DNA of 64,000 nt from Leifsonia sp. AG29 (GCF_009765225.1 NZ_VMSF01000001.1:2356001-2420000); one strand, 5' to 3'; positions 18,428 through 27,558 are shown, counted from the first letter of the stretch. Notes: a model not told the origin generated them from the sequence alone. Made by a program: numbers and translations.

Positions 18428-19671
18428 TATCTCTCTCCTATCGGGCCGAGTTCGTATGCGCGAGCCCATTGCTTGTCTTGCTCGACGGCGTTTCTGACGA
18501 CGTTGTTCACTCTGTCTGAGATCTTCACGACCGTGGCGACGTGATCGTCGACGAGACGGTCCACGGCCGCAACCGCGCCTTCGTCGATGCGGAGCTCGAC
18601 GTGAAGGTCGTGCTTCCATATGCAGTCTTCGATGTCCGATTCCGTTATCCACGGGTAGAGCTGGGCCGCCGCCCTCTTCGCGTTGGCGAGAGCTGCGGTC
18701 ATCGACGGAATCAGGTTGCCGTTGACCTCTTTGATCGTGTGGAGGTGCGTCGTCAAGCCGCCGATCGATGCCGCGAGCGCGCCGGCGCCCACGGTGTCGA
18801 CCGTGACGATCAGCCCCGACAGCACGGTGCCCAGAGTGGAGGCTTTCATGCTCTTGACCGTCGACGTCAGTCCGTCGACGATCCGCAGGGCCTGCGCGTG
18901 GCCCGGGTCCACGACGTCCAACGCGGCCGCGATCTCTTCCACCGTGGGCAGTCTCCCGCCCGAATTGCGCAGGACTCCGCCGTCGAAGACGAATCCCGTG
19001 GCCAGGTTGTGGTAGTCGAGCAGCCCCTTCCCGGGCGCGTCCTTGACGAGAACGCCGGCGCCCGTCTTGTGTCCGAAAGAGTTCCCGATCAGGTCGAATT
19101 GGTTCACCCAGTTGGTCATGGGACGATTGCCCAGCTCGCGCTGCTCGCGGATCCAGTCCTTCGCCTGTGGGGAGAGCGCCTCCCACGGATCCGGACCGTT
19201 GAAGGTCGTCGACGGTAAGTGTCTCTCCCCCGCAACCCACATCGCCAGGAACCCGCCCAAGGAATGCCCGACCGTCTCCATCCGGGCTCCGGCGTGCCCG
19301 TCCTGCTTCAGCCGCGTCTCAAGGTGATCCATGAACTTGTCGGCCACGTGGGTCTGGGTGCCCGGCCCGGTCCGCTTGCTGGTTGCCGTAACTAAATCGG
19401 CCACGAGGTCGGCACGGTCAGCGGGGTTCGTCCCCGCGAACGCCACATAGACGTGCGAGAAATCGGGCTCGCCGTCCACGATCGGCACCGCCGCCATCCC
19501 CTGAAAACCGGACACCGGATCGGTCGCCGTGTCGTAGACGAAGAACTCTTGCTCAGAAGCACCATCGTCCCTTGAGAAGACTTCCCCAGCACGCAACTGC
19601 TCTCGCGGTTCGAGTGGGTCGACAGTGTAAGACATGTCTGCGATGAGCTTGTAGTCCTCAGGGGCAATCAC
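18427..19671 (-). CDS. Class-3-lipase-like alpha/beta hydrolase with long C-terminal helical domain (putative toxin)
   Basis: The 414-residue protein starts at GTG 19671, overlapping the lipoprotein stop by 3 bases. Residues 1-230 form a lipase-class-3-like domain: AFAGTNPADRADLV, the nucleophile elbow VGHSLGGFLAM (Ser137), a likely acid in VNQFDLIG and a likely His in LLDYHNLA. Residues about 235-414 are predicted helical and match no domain I know. There is no signal peptide. The lipase-first, helical-targeting-domain-last order recalls the staphylococcal type VII lipase toxin TslA, which has small helical partners and a lipoprotein immunity protein. That parallel is inferred from architecture and neighbours, not from sequence alignment. 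Confidence 0.8.
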   Translation of the reverse strand: MIAPEDYKLIADMSYTVDPLEPREQLRAGEVFSRDDGASEQEFFVYDTATDPVSGFQGMAAVPIVDGEPDFSHVYVAFAGTNPADRADLVADLVTATSKRTGPGTQTHVADKFMDHLETRLKQDGHAGARMETVGHSLGGFLAMWVAGERHLPSTTFNGPDPWEALSPQAKDWIREQRELGNRPMTNWVNQFDLIGNSFGHKTGAGVLVKDAPGKGLLDYHNLATGFVFDGGVLRNSGGRLPTVEEIAAALDVVDPGHAQALRIVDGLTSTVKSMKASTLGTVLSGLIVTVDTVGAGALAASIGGLTTHLHTIKEVNGNLIPSMTAALANAKRAAAQLYPWITESDIEDCIWKHDLHVELRIDEGAVAAVDRLVDDHVATVVKISDRVNNVVRNAVEQDKQWARAYELGPIGER

Positions 19672-20039
19672 TCAATCACCTCGGACGAACCGTCACTGAA
19701 GATCACGCTCACTGCGGGCCGGGGTGACTGTGGAGGCAGGGTGGGGAGAGGTTCCCCTGCCGTGAAATGCGTGCCGAGTAGCATTCGATACTCCCTGCCT
19801 TGAATGGTGACGACAGCCCTTGCCGACCAGGACGCTCCTAAGCCCGGCTTGCTTCCTTCTTCCGTGAAGCGGATTTCCTCTACGCCCGCTCGTTTCTGCG
19901 CGAAGCGCTCAGCCACCGCCCGCTGATTCGCGAGATTCTCTTGCTGCCTACTCACTGCATCCCCTCCTAGCGCGCATGCGCTCAACCCCACGGCCAGGGC
20001 GACGACGATTCCGATGACAATCACGACCCGCTTACGCAT
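19668..20039 (-). CDS. Small lipoprotein, first gene of the lipase operon (candidate immunity protein)
   Basis: The 123-residue protein (ATG 20039, MRKRVVIVIG) has a lipoprotein signal: basic start, hydrophobic core VVALAVGLSAC and lipobox LSAC. A helical stretch (SRQQENLANQRAVAERFAQ) and a small beta-rich domain ending ...SDGSSEVIE follow. No family recognised. It is translationally coupled to the lipase-like gene (overlap TGA/GTG). A surface lipoprotein beside a putative exported lipase could protect the producer from its own enzyme, or could be an accessory factor. Confidence 0.75.
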   Translation of the reverse strand: MRKRVVIVIGIVVALAVGLSACALGGDAVSRQQENLANQRAVAERFAQKRAGVEEIRFTEEGSKPGLGASWSARAVVTIQGREYRMLLGTHFTAGEPLPTLPPQSPRPAVSVIFSDGSSEVIE

Positions 20040-20402
20040 GCGCTTCCGGCCCGCAGCACACAGCGTCAAACTCGCACCCACTGGCTATCCCGGAGCCTCG
20101 GACCGGGACCCGGGACCCGGGACCCGGGATGACCGTGCTGCGGCCCGCGAAAATCGGGCGTTTGCAGCGGATAGGAGCCCCACATCAGGGGCTCGCGGAA
20201 CACGCGCGGCAAGCGGCATCCGCTGTCCTCGGCACCTCATCCGATCTCCCCCGCAAGGCCGACATGTAGGCTCTCGCTGGGCTCCGAGATCGGTGTCCAC
20301 CCACTCGCCCCACGAGAGATACGTGAAGCCTAGCACTCACATGTGATATTTGTCATGTGAGTGTGAGGCGCGACAATACCCCTGGGCGGGCGGGAAAGTA
20401 CG
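20040..20402. other. Gene-free stretch upstream of the lipase operon
   Basis: No convincing gene is seen. It holds a short GGGACCC tandem (about 20105-20130), the perfect palindrome at 20334-20363 and a possible minus-strand promoter (ATGACA, 18 bp, TAGGCT) interleaved with that palindrome. Transcription of rlmB must also end here. Confidence 0.6.
20334..20363. promoter_or_regulatory. Perfect 10-bp-arm palindrome, candidate operator
   Basis: CACTCACATG (20334-20343) and CATGTGAGTG (20354-20363) are exact inverted copies separated by 10 AT-rich bases. On the minus strand, ATGACA and TAGGCT flank one arm with promoter-like spacing, so it could be the operator of the lipase operon about 290 bp downstream. 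Alternatively it is the rlmB terminator, but no T-tract follows. Confidence 0.45.
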
Positions 20403-21416
20403 CTACTGACGCGCCTGCGCGCGCAGCTTCGCGATCTCGTAGAGCGTGACGCTGGCTGCGATGCCGGCGTTGAGCGACTCCGTCGACGCCGAGATCGGGA
20501 TGGACACCACGGCGTCGCACGTCTCGGTGACGAGGCGCGAGAGCCCCTTGCCCTCGCTGCCCACGACGATGACGACCGGGCGGTCGGCGAACGACAGGCC
20601 CGGAAGCGACACGTCTCCCCCGCCGTCGAGCCCGAGCACGAAGACGCCGGCCTTCTTGAAGTCCTTGAGCGTCTGCGTGAGGTTCGCGGCCATGGCGATC
20701 GGCGTCCGGGCCGCGGCGCCGGCCGAGGTCTTCCAGGCGGATGCCGTCATGCCGACGGAGCGCCGCTGCGGGACGATGACGCCCTGACCGCCGAACGCAG
20801 CCGTCGACCGAATGATCGCGCCGAGGTTGCGCGGGTCGGTGATGCCGTCGAGCGCGACGAACAGCGGGGTCTCGCCCTTGCGGAGGGTGAGGTCGAGCAG
20901 TTCGCCCGGGTGCGCGTACTCGTATGGCGGCACCTTCAGCGCGACGCCCTGGTGCACGGCGTCGCGGCCCGCAAGGCGGTCGAGCTCCGGCCGCATGATC
21001 TCGAGCACCGGGAGGGACCGGCCCGTCGCGATCGTGAGGATCTCCTTAGTCCGGTCGTCCATCTCGATCCGCGACGCGATGTACAGCGTGGAGGCGGGGA
21101 TCCCGGCCCGCAGCGCCTCCAGGACCGAGTTGCGGCCGGTGACGATCTCGCTCTCGTCCCCGGTCTTGGCCCGGCGGGAGGCGCCCGATGCGCCGCGCGG
21201 GGCCCCGTCGCGTCCGCCCCGCTGGGCGGCCTTCGCCGCGGCGCGCTCGCGCAGCTGCTTGGCCTTGTACGCGGGGTGATACTCGCGGTCCTCGGCCTTC
21301 GGCGTGGGGCCCTTGCCCTCGAGCGCCTTGCGGCCGTGTCCGCCGGTACCGACCTGCGGGCCCTTGCCGGACTTCCTCACGGCTCCCGCGCGGGGCTTTC
21401 CACCCGAGTTCTTCAT
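20403..21416 (-). CDS. rlmB: 23S rRNA (guanosine-2'-O)-methyltransferase RlmB
   Basis: The 337-residue SPOUT methyltransferase starts at ATG 21416, overlapping the cysS stop (ATGA). A basic, Gly-rich tail of about 85 residues typical of actinobacterial homologues precedes the substrate-binding domain ([16 protein letters not shown]). The catalytic domain has [34 protein letters not shown] and [16 protein letters not shown], the knotted cofactor site. It 2'-O-methylates the conserved G of the 23S rRNA P-loop. Gene order with cysS and ispDF supports it. Confidence 0.95.
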   Translation of the reverse strand: MKNSGGKPRAGAVRKSGKGPQVGTGGHGRKALEGKGPTPKAEDREYHPAYKAKQLRERAAAKAAQRGGRDGAPRGASGASRRAKTGDESEIVTGRNSVLEALRAGIPASTLYIASRIEMDDRTKEILTIATGRSLPVLEIMRPELDRLAGRDAVHQGVALKVPPYEYAHPGELLDLTLRKGETPLFVALDGITDPRNLGAIIRSTAAFGGQGVIVPQRRSVGMTASAWKTSAGAAARTPIAMAANLTQTLKDFKKAGVFVLGLDGGGDVSLPGLSFADRPVVIVVGSEGKGLSRLVTETCDAVVSIPISASTESLNAGIAASVTLYEIAKLRAQARQ

Positions 21417-22846
21417 TCGTCGATGCTCCAATGCGACCCCGTCGGGGTGTCTTCGATGGTGATGCCCGCGGCGGTGAGCTCGTCGCGGATGCGGTCTGCG
21501 GCCGCGAAGTCTTTCGCCTGGCGCGCCGCCTGGCGGTCGCCGAGCAGCCGCCCGACGAGTTCGCCGAGAGCGGCCTCAGCGGCGGACGACCCGCCCGAGC
21601 GCCACTGCGGCGAGAGCGGGTTGATGCCCAGCACCTCCGTCATGGCGAGGACGTGACCGCGTGCGGCCGCGGCGGCCTCCAAGTCTTCCGCATCGAGCGC
21701 CGCGTTTCCTGAACGCACCGTGTCGTGCAGCACGGCGAGCGCCTGCGGCACGCCGAGATCGTCGTCCATCGCTTCGGCGAAGGCGTCGGGTACGATCTCG
21801 ACGCCCGAGCCGGCGAACCGGGTGCCGTCGAGCCGGCGGTCGACCCGGTCGAAGAACCCGGCGATGCGGTCGAGCGCCGCCTCCGCCTCGCTCAGCGACC
21901 CGTCGTGGAAGTCGATCGTCGACCGGTAGTGCGCCGACCCCAGGTAGTAGCGGACAACGAGCGGCCGGGCGGCGCCGAGCAGATCGGAGGCGTAGACCGA
22001 GTTGCCGAGCGACTTGCTCATCTTCTGGCCGTTGACGTGCACGAGCCCGTTGTGGACCCAGTAGTTGGCGAACGCGTCGCCCGCGGCGGTGGACTGCGCC
22101 AGCTCGTTCTCGTGGTGCGGGAAGCGCAGGTCGAGGCCGCCGCCGTGGATGTCGAACTGCGGGCCGAGGTAGCGGCGCGACATGGCGGAGCACTCGATGT
22201 GCCAGCCGGGTCGCCCCTCCCCCCACGGCGACGGGAAGGAGGCCGACTCCGGCTCCTCGGGCTTGCGACCCTTCCAGAGCGCGAAGTCGCGCGGGTCGCG
22301 CTTGTCGCGAGGGTCGGCGTCGGCGGCCGCCTCCATGTTGTCGATGCTCTGACGGGTGAGCTCGCCGTAGGAGGGCCAGCTGCGCACCTCGAAGTAGACG
22401 TCGCCGGAGCCGTCGGCCGCCGCGTAGGCGTGGCCGCGATCGATGAGCCGCTGGATGATCGCCTGCATCTGGGGGATGCTCGCCGTGGCGCGCGGTTCGT
22501 AGGTCGGAGGCTGGATGCCGAGAGCGCGGTAGCTGTCCGAGAACTCGAGCTCGAACCGGTAGGCGAGCCCCCACCACTCCTCGGAGCTGCCCTCGGCCTG
22601 CTGGGCCGCCGCGTTCACGAGGATCTTGTCGTCGATGTCGGTGACGTTGCGCACCAGCGTGACGTCGAACCCGCGGTACGAGAGCCAGCGGCGCAGTTGG
22701 TCGTAGACGAGCGCCGAACGGAGGTGCCCGATGTGCGGCGACGACTGCACGGTCGGCCCGCAGACGTACATGCCGACCGCGCCCGGGCGCAGCGGGATGA
22801 AGTCGCGGAGGGCGCCGGCCTTCGTATCGAACAGTCGCACAGTCAC
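21413..22846 (-). CDS. cysS: Cysteinyl-tRNA synthetase
   Basis: The 477-residue class I synthetase shows the HIGH-type motif [12 protein letters not shown], the zinc-site regions YVCGPTVQ and [20 protein letters not shown] and the KMSKSLGN loop. Length matches bacterial CysRS. It charges tRNA-Cys in the cytoplasm. It is not MshC (which has a shorter, related fold). The operon carD-ispDF-cysS-rlmB is in the same order as in mycobacteria. Confidence 0.97.
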   Translation of the reverse strand: MTVRLFDTKAGALRDFIPLRPGAVGMYVCGPTVQSSPHIGHLRSALVYDQLRRWLSYRGFDVTLVRNVTDIDDKILVNAAAQQAEGSSEEWWGLAYRFELEFSDSYRALGIQPPTYEPRATASIPQMQAIIQRLIDRGHAYAAADGSGDVYFEVRSWPSYGELTRQSIDNMEAAADADPRDKRDPRDFALWKGRKPEEPESASFPSPWGEGRPGWHIECSAMSRRYLGPQFDIHGGGLDLRFPHHENELAQSTAAGDAFANYWVHNGLVHVNGQKMSKSLGNSVYASDLLGAARPLVVRYYLGSAHYRSTIDFHDGSLSEAEAALDRIAGFFDRVDRRLDGTRFAGSGVEIVPDAFAEAMDDDLGVPQALAVLHDTVRSGNAALDAEDLEAAAAARGHVLAMTEVLGINPLSPQWRSGGSSAAEAALGELVGRLLGDRQAARQAKDFAAADRIRDELTAAGITIEDTPTGSHWSIDE

Positions 22847-22889
22847 GCCACAAGCCTAGAGGGCCCGGCCCCCGGAAGCGGCGTGCGCG

Positions 22890-24044
22890 TCAGCGGAGGA
22901 GGAGCGCCGTCGCGTAGGCCGAGATGCCCTCGCCCCGTCCGGTGAAGCCCAGGCCGTCGGCCGTCGTCGCGCTCACCGACACGGGCGCGCCGAGGATCCC
23001 GCCGAGGAGCGCCTCCGCCTCGGACCGTCGCGGTGCGAACTTCGGGCGGTTCCCGACCAGTTGGACCGAGACGTTCCCGATGCGGTACCCCTCCGCCTCC
23101 ACGAGCCGCCGGGTCTCGGTGAGGAACACCTCCCCGTGGGCGCCCGAGAAGCGGGGGTCGCCCGTTCCGAAGACCTCGCCGATGTCGCCGAGCCCCGCGG
23201 CTGACAGCAGGGCGTCCACGATGGCGTGGGCCACGGTGTCGCCGTCGCTGTGACCCGCCAGCCCGGTCTCCCCGGGCCAGTGCAGTCCCGCGAGCCAGAG
23301 CTCGGCGGAGGGGTCGAAGGAGTGCGTGTCCGTCCCGAACCCGACGCGCGGCATCAGGGAGGCGGAGAGCAACTCCTCGGCCCGGCGCAGGTCCCACGGG
23401 GTGGTGATCTTGAAGGCGTGCGCGTCCCCGGGGACGACCGTCACGCGGTGCCCGATCGCGGCGACGAGTGCTGCGTCATCCGTCTCGTCGGTCGAGGCCG
23501 CGCGGTAGGCGGCGAGCAGTACCTCCGCCGGGAATCCCTGCGGCGTCTGAACCGCGGCGAGTTGGGAGCGGTCCACCGTCTCGCGCACCGTGCTGTCCTC
23601 GTCGATGCGTTTGATGGTGTCGCTCACGGGGAGGCCGGGCACCACTCCGTCGCCGGTTGCCACGACCTCGTCCACGACGGCGTCGAACAGCGTGGAGGGA
23701 GTGAGCGCGCGAGCCGCGTCGTGCACGAGGATGACGTCGGCGCTCTCGACTGCGGCGAGCCCTGCGGCGACCGACTGCTGCCGGGTCTCGCCGCCGGCCA
23801 CCACCTGCACCGAACCGCTGAGAACAGCGGCGGCGAGGCCGCGCGCCTCATCCAGACGCGTCTCCGGCGCCACGATCACGGTCTGCCCGCGATGCCGCAT
23901 GCCGCGAACGGAATGGAGGGAGCGCTCCAGCAGGGTCTGGCCGGCCAGTTGCACGAACGCCTTGGGGAGGTCCGCCCCGAGCCGTGTGCCCGAGCCCGCC
24001 GCCACGATCACGACCGCGACGCGCGGCTCACCGTTGATGTCCAC
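22890..24044 (-). CDS. ispDF: Bifunctional IspDF (MEP pathway)
   Basis: The 384-residue fusion starts at GTG 24044. Residues about 8-228 are IspD (cytidylyltransferase: [38 protein letters not shown]). Residues about 230-384 are IspF (MECDP synthase: [11 protein letters not shown] with the metal Dx[17 protein letters not shown], and [11 protein letters not shown]). These catalyse two steps of isoprenoid precursor synthesis. In mycobacteria ispD and ispF are separate adjacent genes, so the fusion is a lineage variation, also common in Microbacteriaceae. Confidence 0.95.
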   Translation of the reverse strand: MDINGEPRVAVVIVAAGSGTRLGADLPKAFVQLAGQTLLERSLHSVRGMRHRGQTVIVAPETRLDEARGLAAAVLSGSVQVVAGGETRQQSVAAGLAAVESADVILVHDAARALTPSTLFDAVVDEVVATGDGVVPGLPVSDTIKRIDEDSTVRETVDRSQLAAVQTPQGFPAEVLLAAYRAASTDETDDAALVAAIGHRVTVVPGDAHAFKITTPWDLRRAEELLSASLMPRVGFGTDTHSFDPSAELWLAGLHWPGETGLAGHSDGDTVAHAIVDALLSAAGLGDIGEVFGTGDPRFSGAHGEVFLTETRRLVEAEGYRIGNVSVQLVGNRPKFAPRRSEAEALLGGILGAPVSVSATTADGLGFTGRGEGISAYATALLLR

Positions 24045-24080
24045 GACACGAGACTACCGCCGGGGCGGCGCCCGACGACG

Positions 24081-24110
24081 ACGGCCCCGCTGCCGGAGCA
24101 GCGGGGCCGT
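24081..24110 (-). terminator. Strong hairpin after carD
   Basis: A perfect 13-bp stem, ACGGCCCCGCTGC (24081-24093) and GCAGCGGGGCCGT (24098-24110), with a 4-nt loop lies just downstream of the carD stop and before ispDF. No U-tract follows on the minus strand, so it may be an incomplete terminator or attenuator. Confidence 0.7.
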
Positions 24111-24129
24111 GAGTCGAGCGGGTGAAGCC

Positions 24130-24612
24130 CTAGGAGGCGAGCACCTCGTCGAGGAGGCTCGAAGCCTGCTCGTCGTCGGTCTTCTCGGCCAGGGCGAGCT
24201 CGGAGATCAGGATCTGACGAGCCTTCGCGAGCATGCGCTTCTCGCCGGCGGAGAGCCCGCGGTCCTGGTCGCGGCGCCACAGGTCGCGGACGACCTCCGA
24301 CACCTTGATGACGTCGCCCGAGGCCAGCTTCTCGAGGTTGGCCTTGTAGCGACGGGACCAGTTGGTGGGCTCCTCGGTGAACGGAGCGCGCAGCACCTCG
24401 AAGACGCGGTCGAGGCCCTCCTTGCCGATCACGTCGCGCACACCCACCAGGTCGACGTTCTCGGCGGGGACCTCGATGGTCAGGTCGCCCTGCGTCACGT
24501 TGAGCTTGAGGTACAGCTTCTCTTCACCCTTGATGATTCTCTTCTTGACTTCGGTGATCGTTGCGGCACCGTGGTGCGGATAGACGACGGTCTCGCCAAC
24601 CTCGAAAAGCAT
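24130..24612 (-). CDS. carD: CarD-family RNA polymerase-binding transcription regulator
   Basis: The 160-residue protein has the N-terminal Tudor-like RNA-polymerase interaction domain ([17 protein letters not shown]; residues 3-60). The helical DNA-binding C-domain has the conserved Trp segment [14 protein letters not shown] and the [21 protein letters not shown] block. CarD stabilises open complexes at rRNA and other promoters. ATG 24612 opens with MLFEVGETV, as in homologues. A -10-like TATCCT lies upstream on the minus strand (about 24640). It heads carD-ispDF-cysS-rlmB. Confidence 0.96.
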   Translation of the reverse strand: MLFEVGETVVYPHHGAATITEVKKRIIKGEEKLYLKLNVTQGDLTIEVPAENVDLVGVRDVIGKEGLDRVFEVLRAPFTEEPTNWSRRYKANLEKLASGDVIKVSEVVRDLWRRDQDRGLSAGEKRMLAKARQILISELALAEKTDDEQASSLLDEVLAS

Positions 24613-24789
24613 AGATATGTTGTCCCTTCAGCAAAGAATAGGATACCACACGAGGCACATGCTAAGGTTCGCCCTCACGCCCACCGGACCCCGGGATCGC
24701 GCCGTCCCCATACGTTAGAGTGGAGGGGAAAAATCCGCCTCGCACACGGCCGCACGCGCCATCGAGCGGAACGATCTGGAGGGACATCA

Positions 24790-25296
24790 GTGAAAGCTCG
24801 AGTCGCGGCGTCGGTCGTCCTCGCCCTGGCGGTCGCGCTGGGTGCAAGCGCCTGCACGCTCGTCGCACCGCAGGCCACCACCAAGCACTACGACGCCAGC
24901 GACGGCATCAGCGGCAGCGTCGGCCAGGTCGATGTGCGGAACGCCATGATCATCGCCGACGCCAAGGGCGGCACCGTCGGCAACCTCGTGGTGACCCTGG
25001 TCAACACCGACTCGAAGAGCCACCGCGTGCGCATCACCGCCGGGCAGCAGGGGTCCACCCCCGCGTACGTCACGGTCGAGCCCGGGCAGGTCAAGCAGCT
25101 GGGCCGCAACCCGCAGTCGGCGAACGGCAGCACCGTGCTGATCCCGGGATTCGACGCGAAGCCGGGTGCACTCTTCCCCGTCTACTTCCAGTACGGCGAC
25201 GCCACGGGTCTCGACCTCACCGTCCCGGTCCTCGACGGCGGCCTCCCCGAGTACAGCAGCCTCGTTCCTCCCACCAGCGCCCCGGCCCAGCAGTAG
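24790..25296 (+). CDS. lpqE: LpqE-like lipoprotein
   Basis: The 168-residue exported protein starts at GTG 24790, with GGAGGGAC upstream. The signal is VVLALAVALGASAC; the lipobox is weak (ASAC), but a Cys sits at the right place. The mature part has IRNAMI-like VDVRNAMIIADA and a beta-rich fold (VTLVNTDSKSHRV, VYFQYGDATGLDLTVPVL) resembling the PCu(A)C/LpqE group of metallochaperone-like lipoproteins. Divergent placement next to carD is the mycobacterial lpqE-carD arrangement. Copper binding is not shown: no Met/His copper-site cluster is evident. Confidence 0.7.
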   Translation: MKARVAASVVLALAVALGASACTLVAPQATTKHYDASDGISGSVGQVDVRNAMIIADAKGGTVGNLVVTLVNTDSKSHRVRITAGQQGSTPAYVTVEPGQVKQLGRNPQSANGSTVLIPGFDAKPGALFPVYFQYGDATGLDLTVPVLDGGLPEYSSLVPPTSAPAQQ

Positions 25297-25316
25297 GTTC
25301 TCCGGTCTCGGAGTTC

Positions 25317-25353
25317 GAAGCCGCCCTTCCGACCGGAGGGGCGGCTTCTTTCG
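25317..25353 (+). terminator. Rho-independent terminator after lpqE
   Basis: GAAGCCGCCC (25317-25326) pairs with GGGCGGCTTC (25339-25348 region) across a 12-nt loop, followed by TTTCG. It lies 20 bp after the lpqE stop. Confidence 0.85.
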
Positions 25354-25395
25354 TTCGCCTGCGCGGTGTCGACACCGCTGCCACACCTCCCCTTA

Positions 25396-25449
25396 TTCGT
25401 GCCGAACGCGCCATTCGGGCGCGGCGAACGCAACATTCGGCCCGAATGT
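25396..25449 (+). repeat. Family B 54-bp intergenic repeat, copy 1
   Basis: It begins TTCGTGCCGAA and ends ATTCGGCCCGAATGT, giving imperfect inverted ends. Aligned without gaps to copy 2, the terminal 11 and 15 bases and an internal GGCGAA are conserved. It lies between lpqE and regX3. Confidence 0.65.
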
Positions 25450-25470
25450 ACTCAGCGGCATGCGCCGAGG

Positions 25471-25524
25471 TTCGTGCCGAATGCGGGGGTCGAGAGGGGC
25501 GAAGGAGGGATTCGTCACGAATGT
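25471..25524 (+). repeat. Family B 54-bp intergenic repeat, copy 2
   Basis: It begins TTCGTGCCGAA and ends ATTCGTCACGAATGT. It has the same length and orientation as copy 1, with starts 75 bp apart. The interior is more diverged than the ends. Confidence 0.6.
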
Positions 25525-25555
25525 CTTCGGGACCATCGAGGGAGGGGCGGCCGGC

Positions 25556-25605
25556 GCGGCACGCGCGGAGGCGGCACGCGCGGAGGCGGGAGGCGCGGAG
25601 GCCAG
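25556..25605. repeat. Short tandem repeat of a 15-bp GC-rich unit
   Basis: Two close copies of GCGGCACGCGCGGAG, followed by a related GCGGGAGGCGCGGAG, lie just downstream of the regX3 stop. Confidence 0.6.
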
Positions 25606-25609
25606 CGAC

Positions 25610-26293
25610 TCAGGCGTTGAAGCGGTACCCCAACCCGCGCACGGTCACGAGCATGCGCGGCTCGGACGGGCTCTCCTCGATCCGCGACCGGATCCGCTTG
25701 ATGTGCACGTCGAGCGTCTTGGTGTCGCCGAAGTAGTCGCTCCCCCAGACCCGGTCGATCAGCTGACCCCGGGTGAGCACCCGGCCGGCGTTGCGGAGGA
25801 GCAGCTCGAGCAGCTCGAATTCCTTCAGCGGCATGGAGATCTCGGCCCCGTTGACCGAGACCGTGTGCCGGTCGACGTCCATGCGGACGGTCCCCGCCTC
25901 CAGAACACCGTCGTCGAGGTCCTCCTCCGCCTCCACCCGGCGTCGGAGCACCGCGCGGATGCGGGCGAGCAGTTCGCGCGAGGAGTACGGCTTGGTGACG
26001 TAGTCGTCGGCGCCGAGCTCCAGCCCGACCACGATGTCGACCTCGGAGTCCTTCGCGGTCAGCATGATGATGGGCACGTTCGACCGGGTGCGGATCTCGC
26101 GGCAGACCTCGGTGCCCGGGATGCCCGGCAGCATGAGGTCGAGGAGCACGAGGTCGGCCCCGTCCCGGTCGAAGTCGGCGAGCGCGCTCGGCCCGTCCTC
26201 GGCCACCGTCACCTCGTATCCTTCGCGCTTGAGCAGGTACGCGAGCGGCTCGCTGAGCGCGGCCTCATCCTCGACGAGCAGGATGGATGTCAC
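25610..26293 (-). CDS. regX3: Response regulator RegX3
   Basis: The 227-residue OmpR/PhoB-type regulator has a receiver domain with VEDE, the phospho-acceptor Asp52 in LVLLDLMLPG, MLTAKD and YVTKPYSSRELLAR. The winged helix follows, with MPLKEFELLELLLRNAGRV, RVWGSDYFGDTKTLDVHI and VRGLGYRFN. It overlaps the end of senX3 by 4 bases, and the divergent phoU and downstream pst genes make phosphate control the likely role. The GTTAACC-type repeats before phoU and pstS are its probable sites. Confidence 0.93.
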   Translation of the reverse strand: MTSILLVEDEAALSEPLAYLLKREGYEVTVAEDGPSALADFDRDGADLVLLDLMLPGIPGTEVCREIRTRSNVPIIMLTAKDSEVDIVVGLELGADDYVTKPYSSRELLARIRAVLRRRVEAEEDLDDGVLEAGTVRMDVDRHTVSVNGAEISMPLKEFELLELLLRNAGRVLTRGQLIDRVWGSDYFGDTKTLDVHIKRIRSRIEESPSEPRMLVTVRGLGYRFNA

Positions 26294-27441
26294 AGGTTCT
26301 CTCCTATCGGGGGGCGGACGGTGGATGCCTCGGGCAGCCGGATGGTGAAAGTGGAGCCGCGGCCCGGCTGCGACCAGACGCGGACCTCGCCGCCGTGGTT
26401 CTGCACGGCGTGCTTGACGATCGACAGGCCGAGCCCCGTCCCTCCCGTGTTGCGGGAGCGGGCCTGGTCGACGCGGAAGAAGCGCTCGAAGACGCGGTCC
26501 AGGTCCTCCTCGGGGATCCCCTCCCCCTGATCGGTGACCGCGATCTCGACGACCCCGTCGACCGCGCGCACGCCGATCCCGATGCGGGAGCCGTCCGGCG
26601 AGTACTGGATGGCATTCGAGATGAGGTTGTGCACCGCGGTGACGAGGAGCGGCTCGTTGCCGACGACGGTCGCGTCCTTCTCGCCGCGCAGGGCGATCTC
26701 GATGCCGCGCGCCTCCGCGACCACCCGGTTCTGATCGACGGCGGCCCGCACGACCTTCTTGGCCGAGAGCTCCTCGGAGTCCTGGAGGACGTCGGCGGCC
26801 TGCAGCCGGCTCAGCTCGATGATGTCCTGCGTGATGCGGGCCAGGCGCGACGCCTCCTCGCTGAGCCGGAGGGCGAACCGCCGGACCTGGTCGGGATCGT
26901 CCGAGGCGTCGTCGAGCGCCTCCGCGAGGAGGCCTACCGCTCCGATCGGCGTCTTCAGCTCGTGGCTGATGTTCGCGACGAAGTCACGGCGCACCGCGTC
27001 GAGGCGGAACGACTCCGTGCGGTCCTCGGCGAGCAGCAGGATGTACCGCGATCCGAGGCGGGCGACCCGCACGCTGAGGTGGATGTTCGCGTCGCCGAAG
27101 GGCCCCCGCGCGATCTCGCACTCCTCGGTGACCGGCTCCCCGGTGCGGCGCACGCGGTTCACCAGCTCGACGAGGTGCGGATGCACGAGGGCGCCGTTCC
27201 ACACGAGACCGATGGCGTGCGCGCCCGGCGAGGCCTTGATGACGTTGTTGGAGGGGTCGAGCACCACCCCGGCGGACTCCAGGGCGTCGAGCACCTGGTC
27301 GACCCCGTCCGGGACCGTCGGGCTCACCACCTGGGCGGCGTGGTTGCCCCGGCGCTCGGCGAGATGGAGCATCCACACGAATCCGGCGCCGACGACGAGC
27401 CCCAGGCCCAGCGAGAGCAGCACCAACCAGGTGGAGTCCAT
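26290..27441 (-). CDS. senX3: Sensor histidine kinase SenX3
   Basis: The 383-residue kinase has a single N-terminal membrane segment (about 5-26, VLLSLGLGLVVGAGFVWML), a PAS-like region (about 45-145), and the HisKA motif FVANISHELKTPIGA (His160). The ATPase domain has LISNAIQYSPDG, VTDQGEGIPEED and GTGLGLSIVKHAV. Lack of a large external sensor loop is typical of SenX3/PhoR kinases that read Pst/PhoU status. It is upstream of regX3 in one operon and divergent from phoU. Confidence 0.94.
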   Translation of the reverse strand: MDSTWLVLLSLGLGLVVGAGFVWMLHLAERRGNHAAQVVSPTVPDGVDQVLDALESAGVVLDPSNNVIKASPGAHAIGLVWNGALVHPHLVELVNRVRRTGEPVTEECEIARGPFGDANIHLSVRVARLGSRYILLLAEDRTESFRLDAVRRDFVANISHELKTPIGAVGLLAEALDDASDDPDQVRRFALRLSEEASRLARITQDIIELSRLQAADVLQDSEELSAKKVVRAAVDQNRVVAEARGIEIALRGEKDATVVGNEPLLVTAVHNLISNAIQYSPDGSRIGIGVRAVDGVVEIAVTDQGEGIPEEDLDRVFERFFRVDQARSRNTGGTGLGLSIVKHAVQNHGGEVRVWSQPGRGSTFTIRLPEASTVRPPIGENL

Positions 27442-27515
27442 GGGGCTAAGCGTAGGTGATCCGCGACGGCGGTCCTCGCCGGATGGGCGTACAGCCCGCG
27501 TGTTTTCGCGGGTAC

Positions 27516-27558
27516 GTTAGACATTGTTCAGGCTGACGGCACCGACCGTTAACCTGCC
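27516..27558 (+). promoter_or_regulatory. Putative Pho (RegX3) box upstream of phoU / senX3
   Basis: GTTAGAC (27516), GTTCAGG (27526) and GTTAACC (27548) form direct repeats. The last two are exactly 22 bp (2 x 11) apart, as expected for tandem PhoB/PhoP-type half-sites. It lies in the phoU-senX3 divergent region, with an identical GTTAACC upstream of pstS. Confidence 0.55.
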
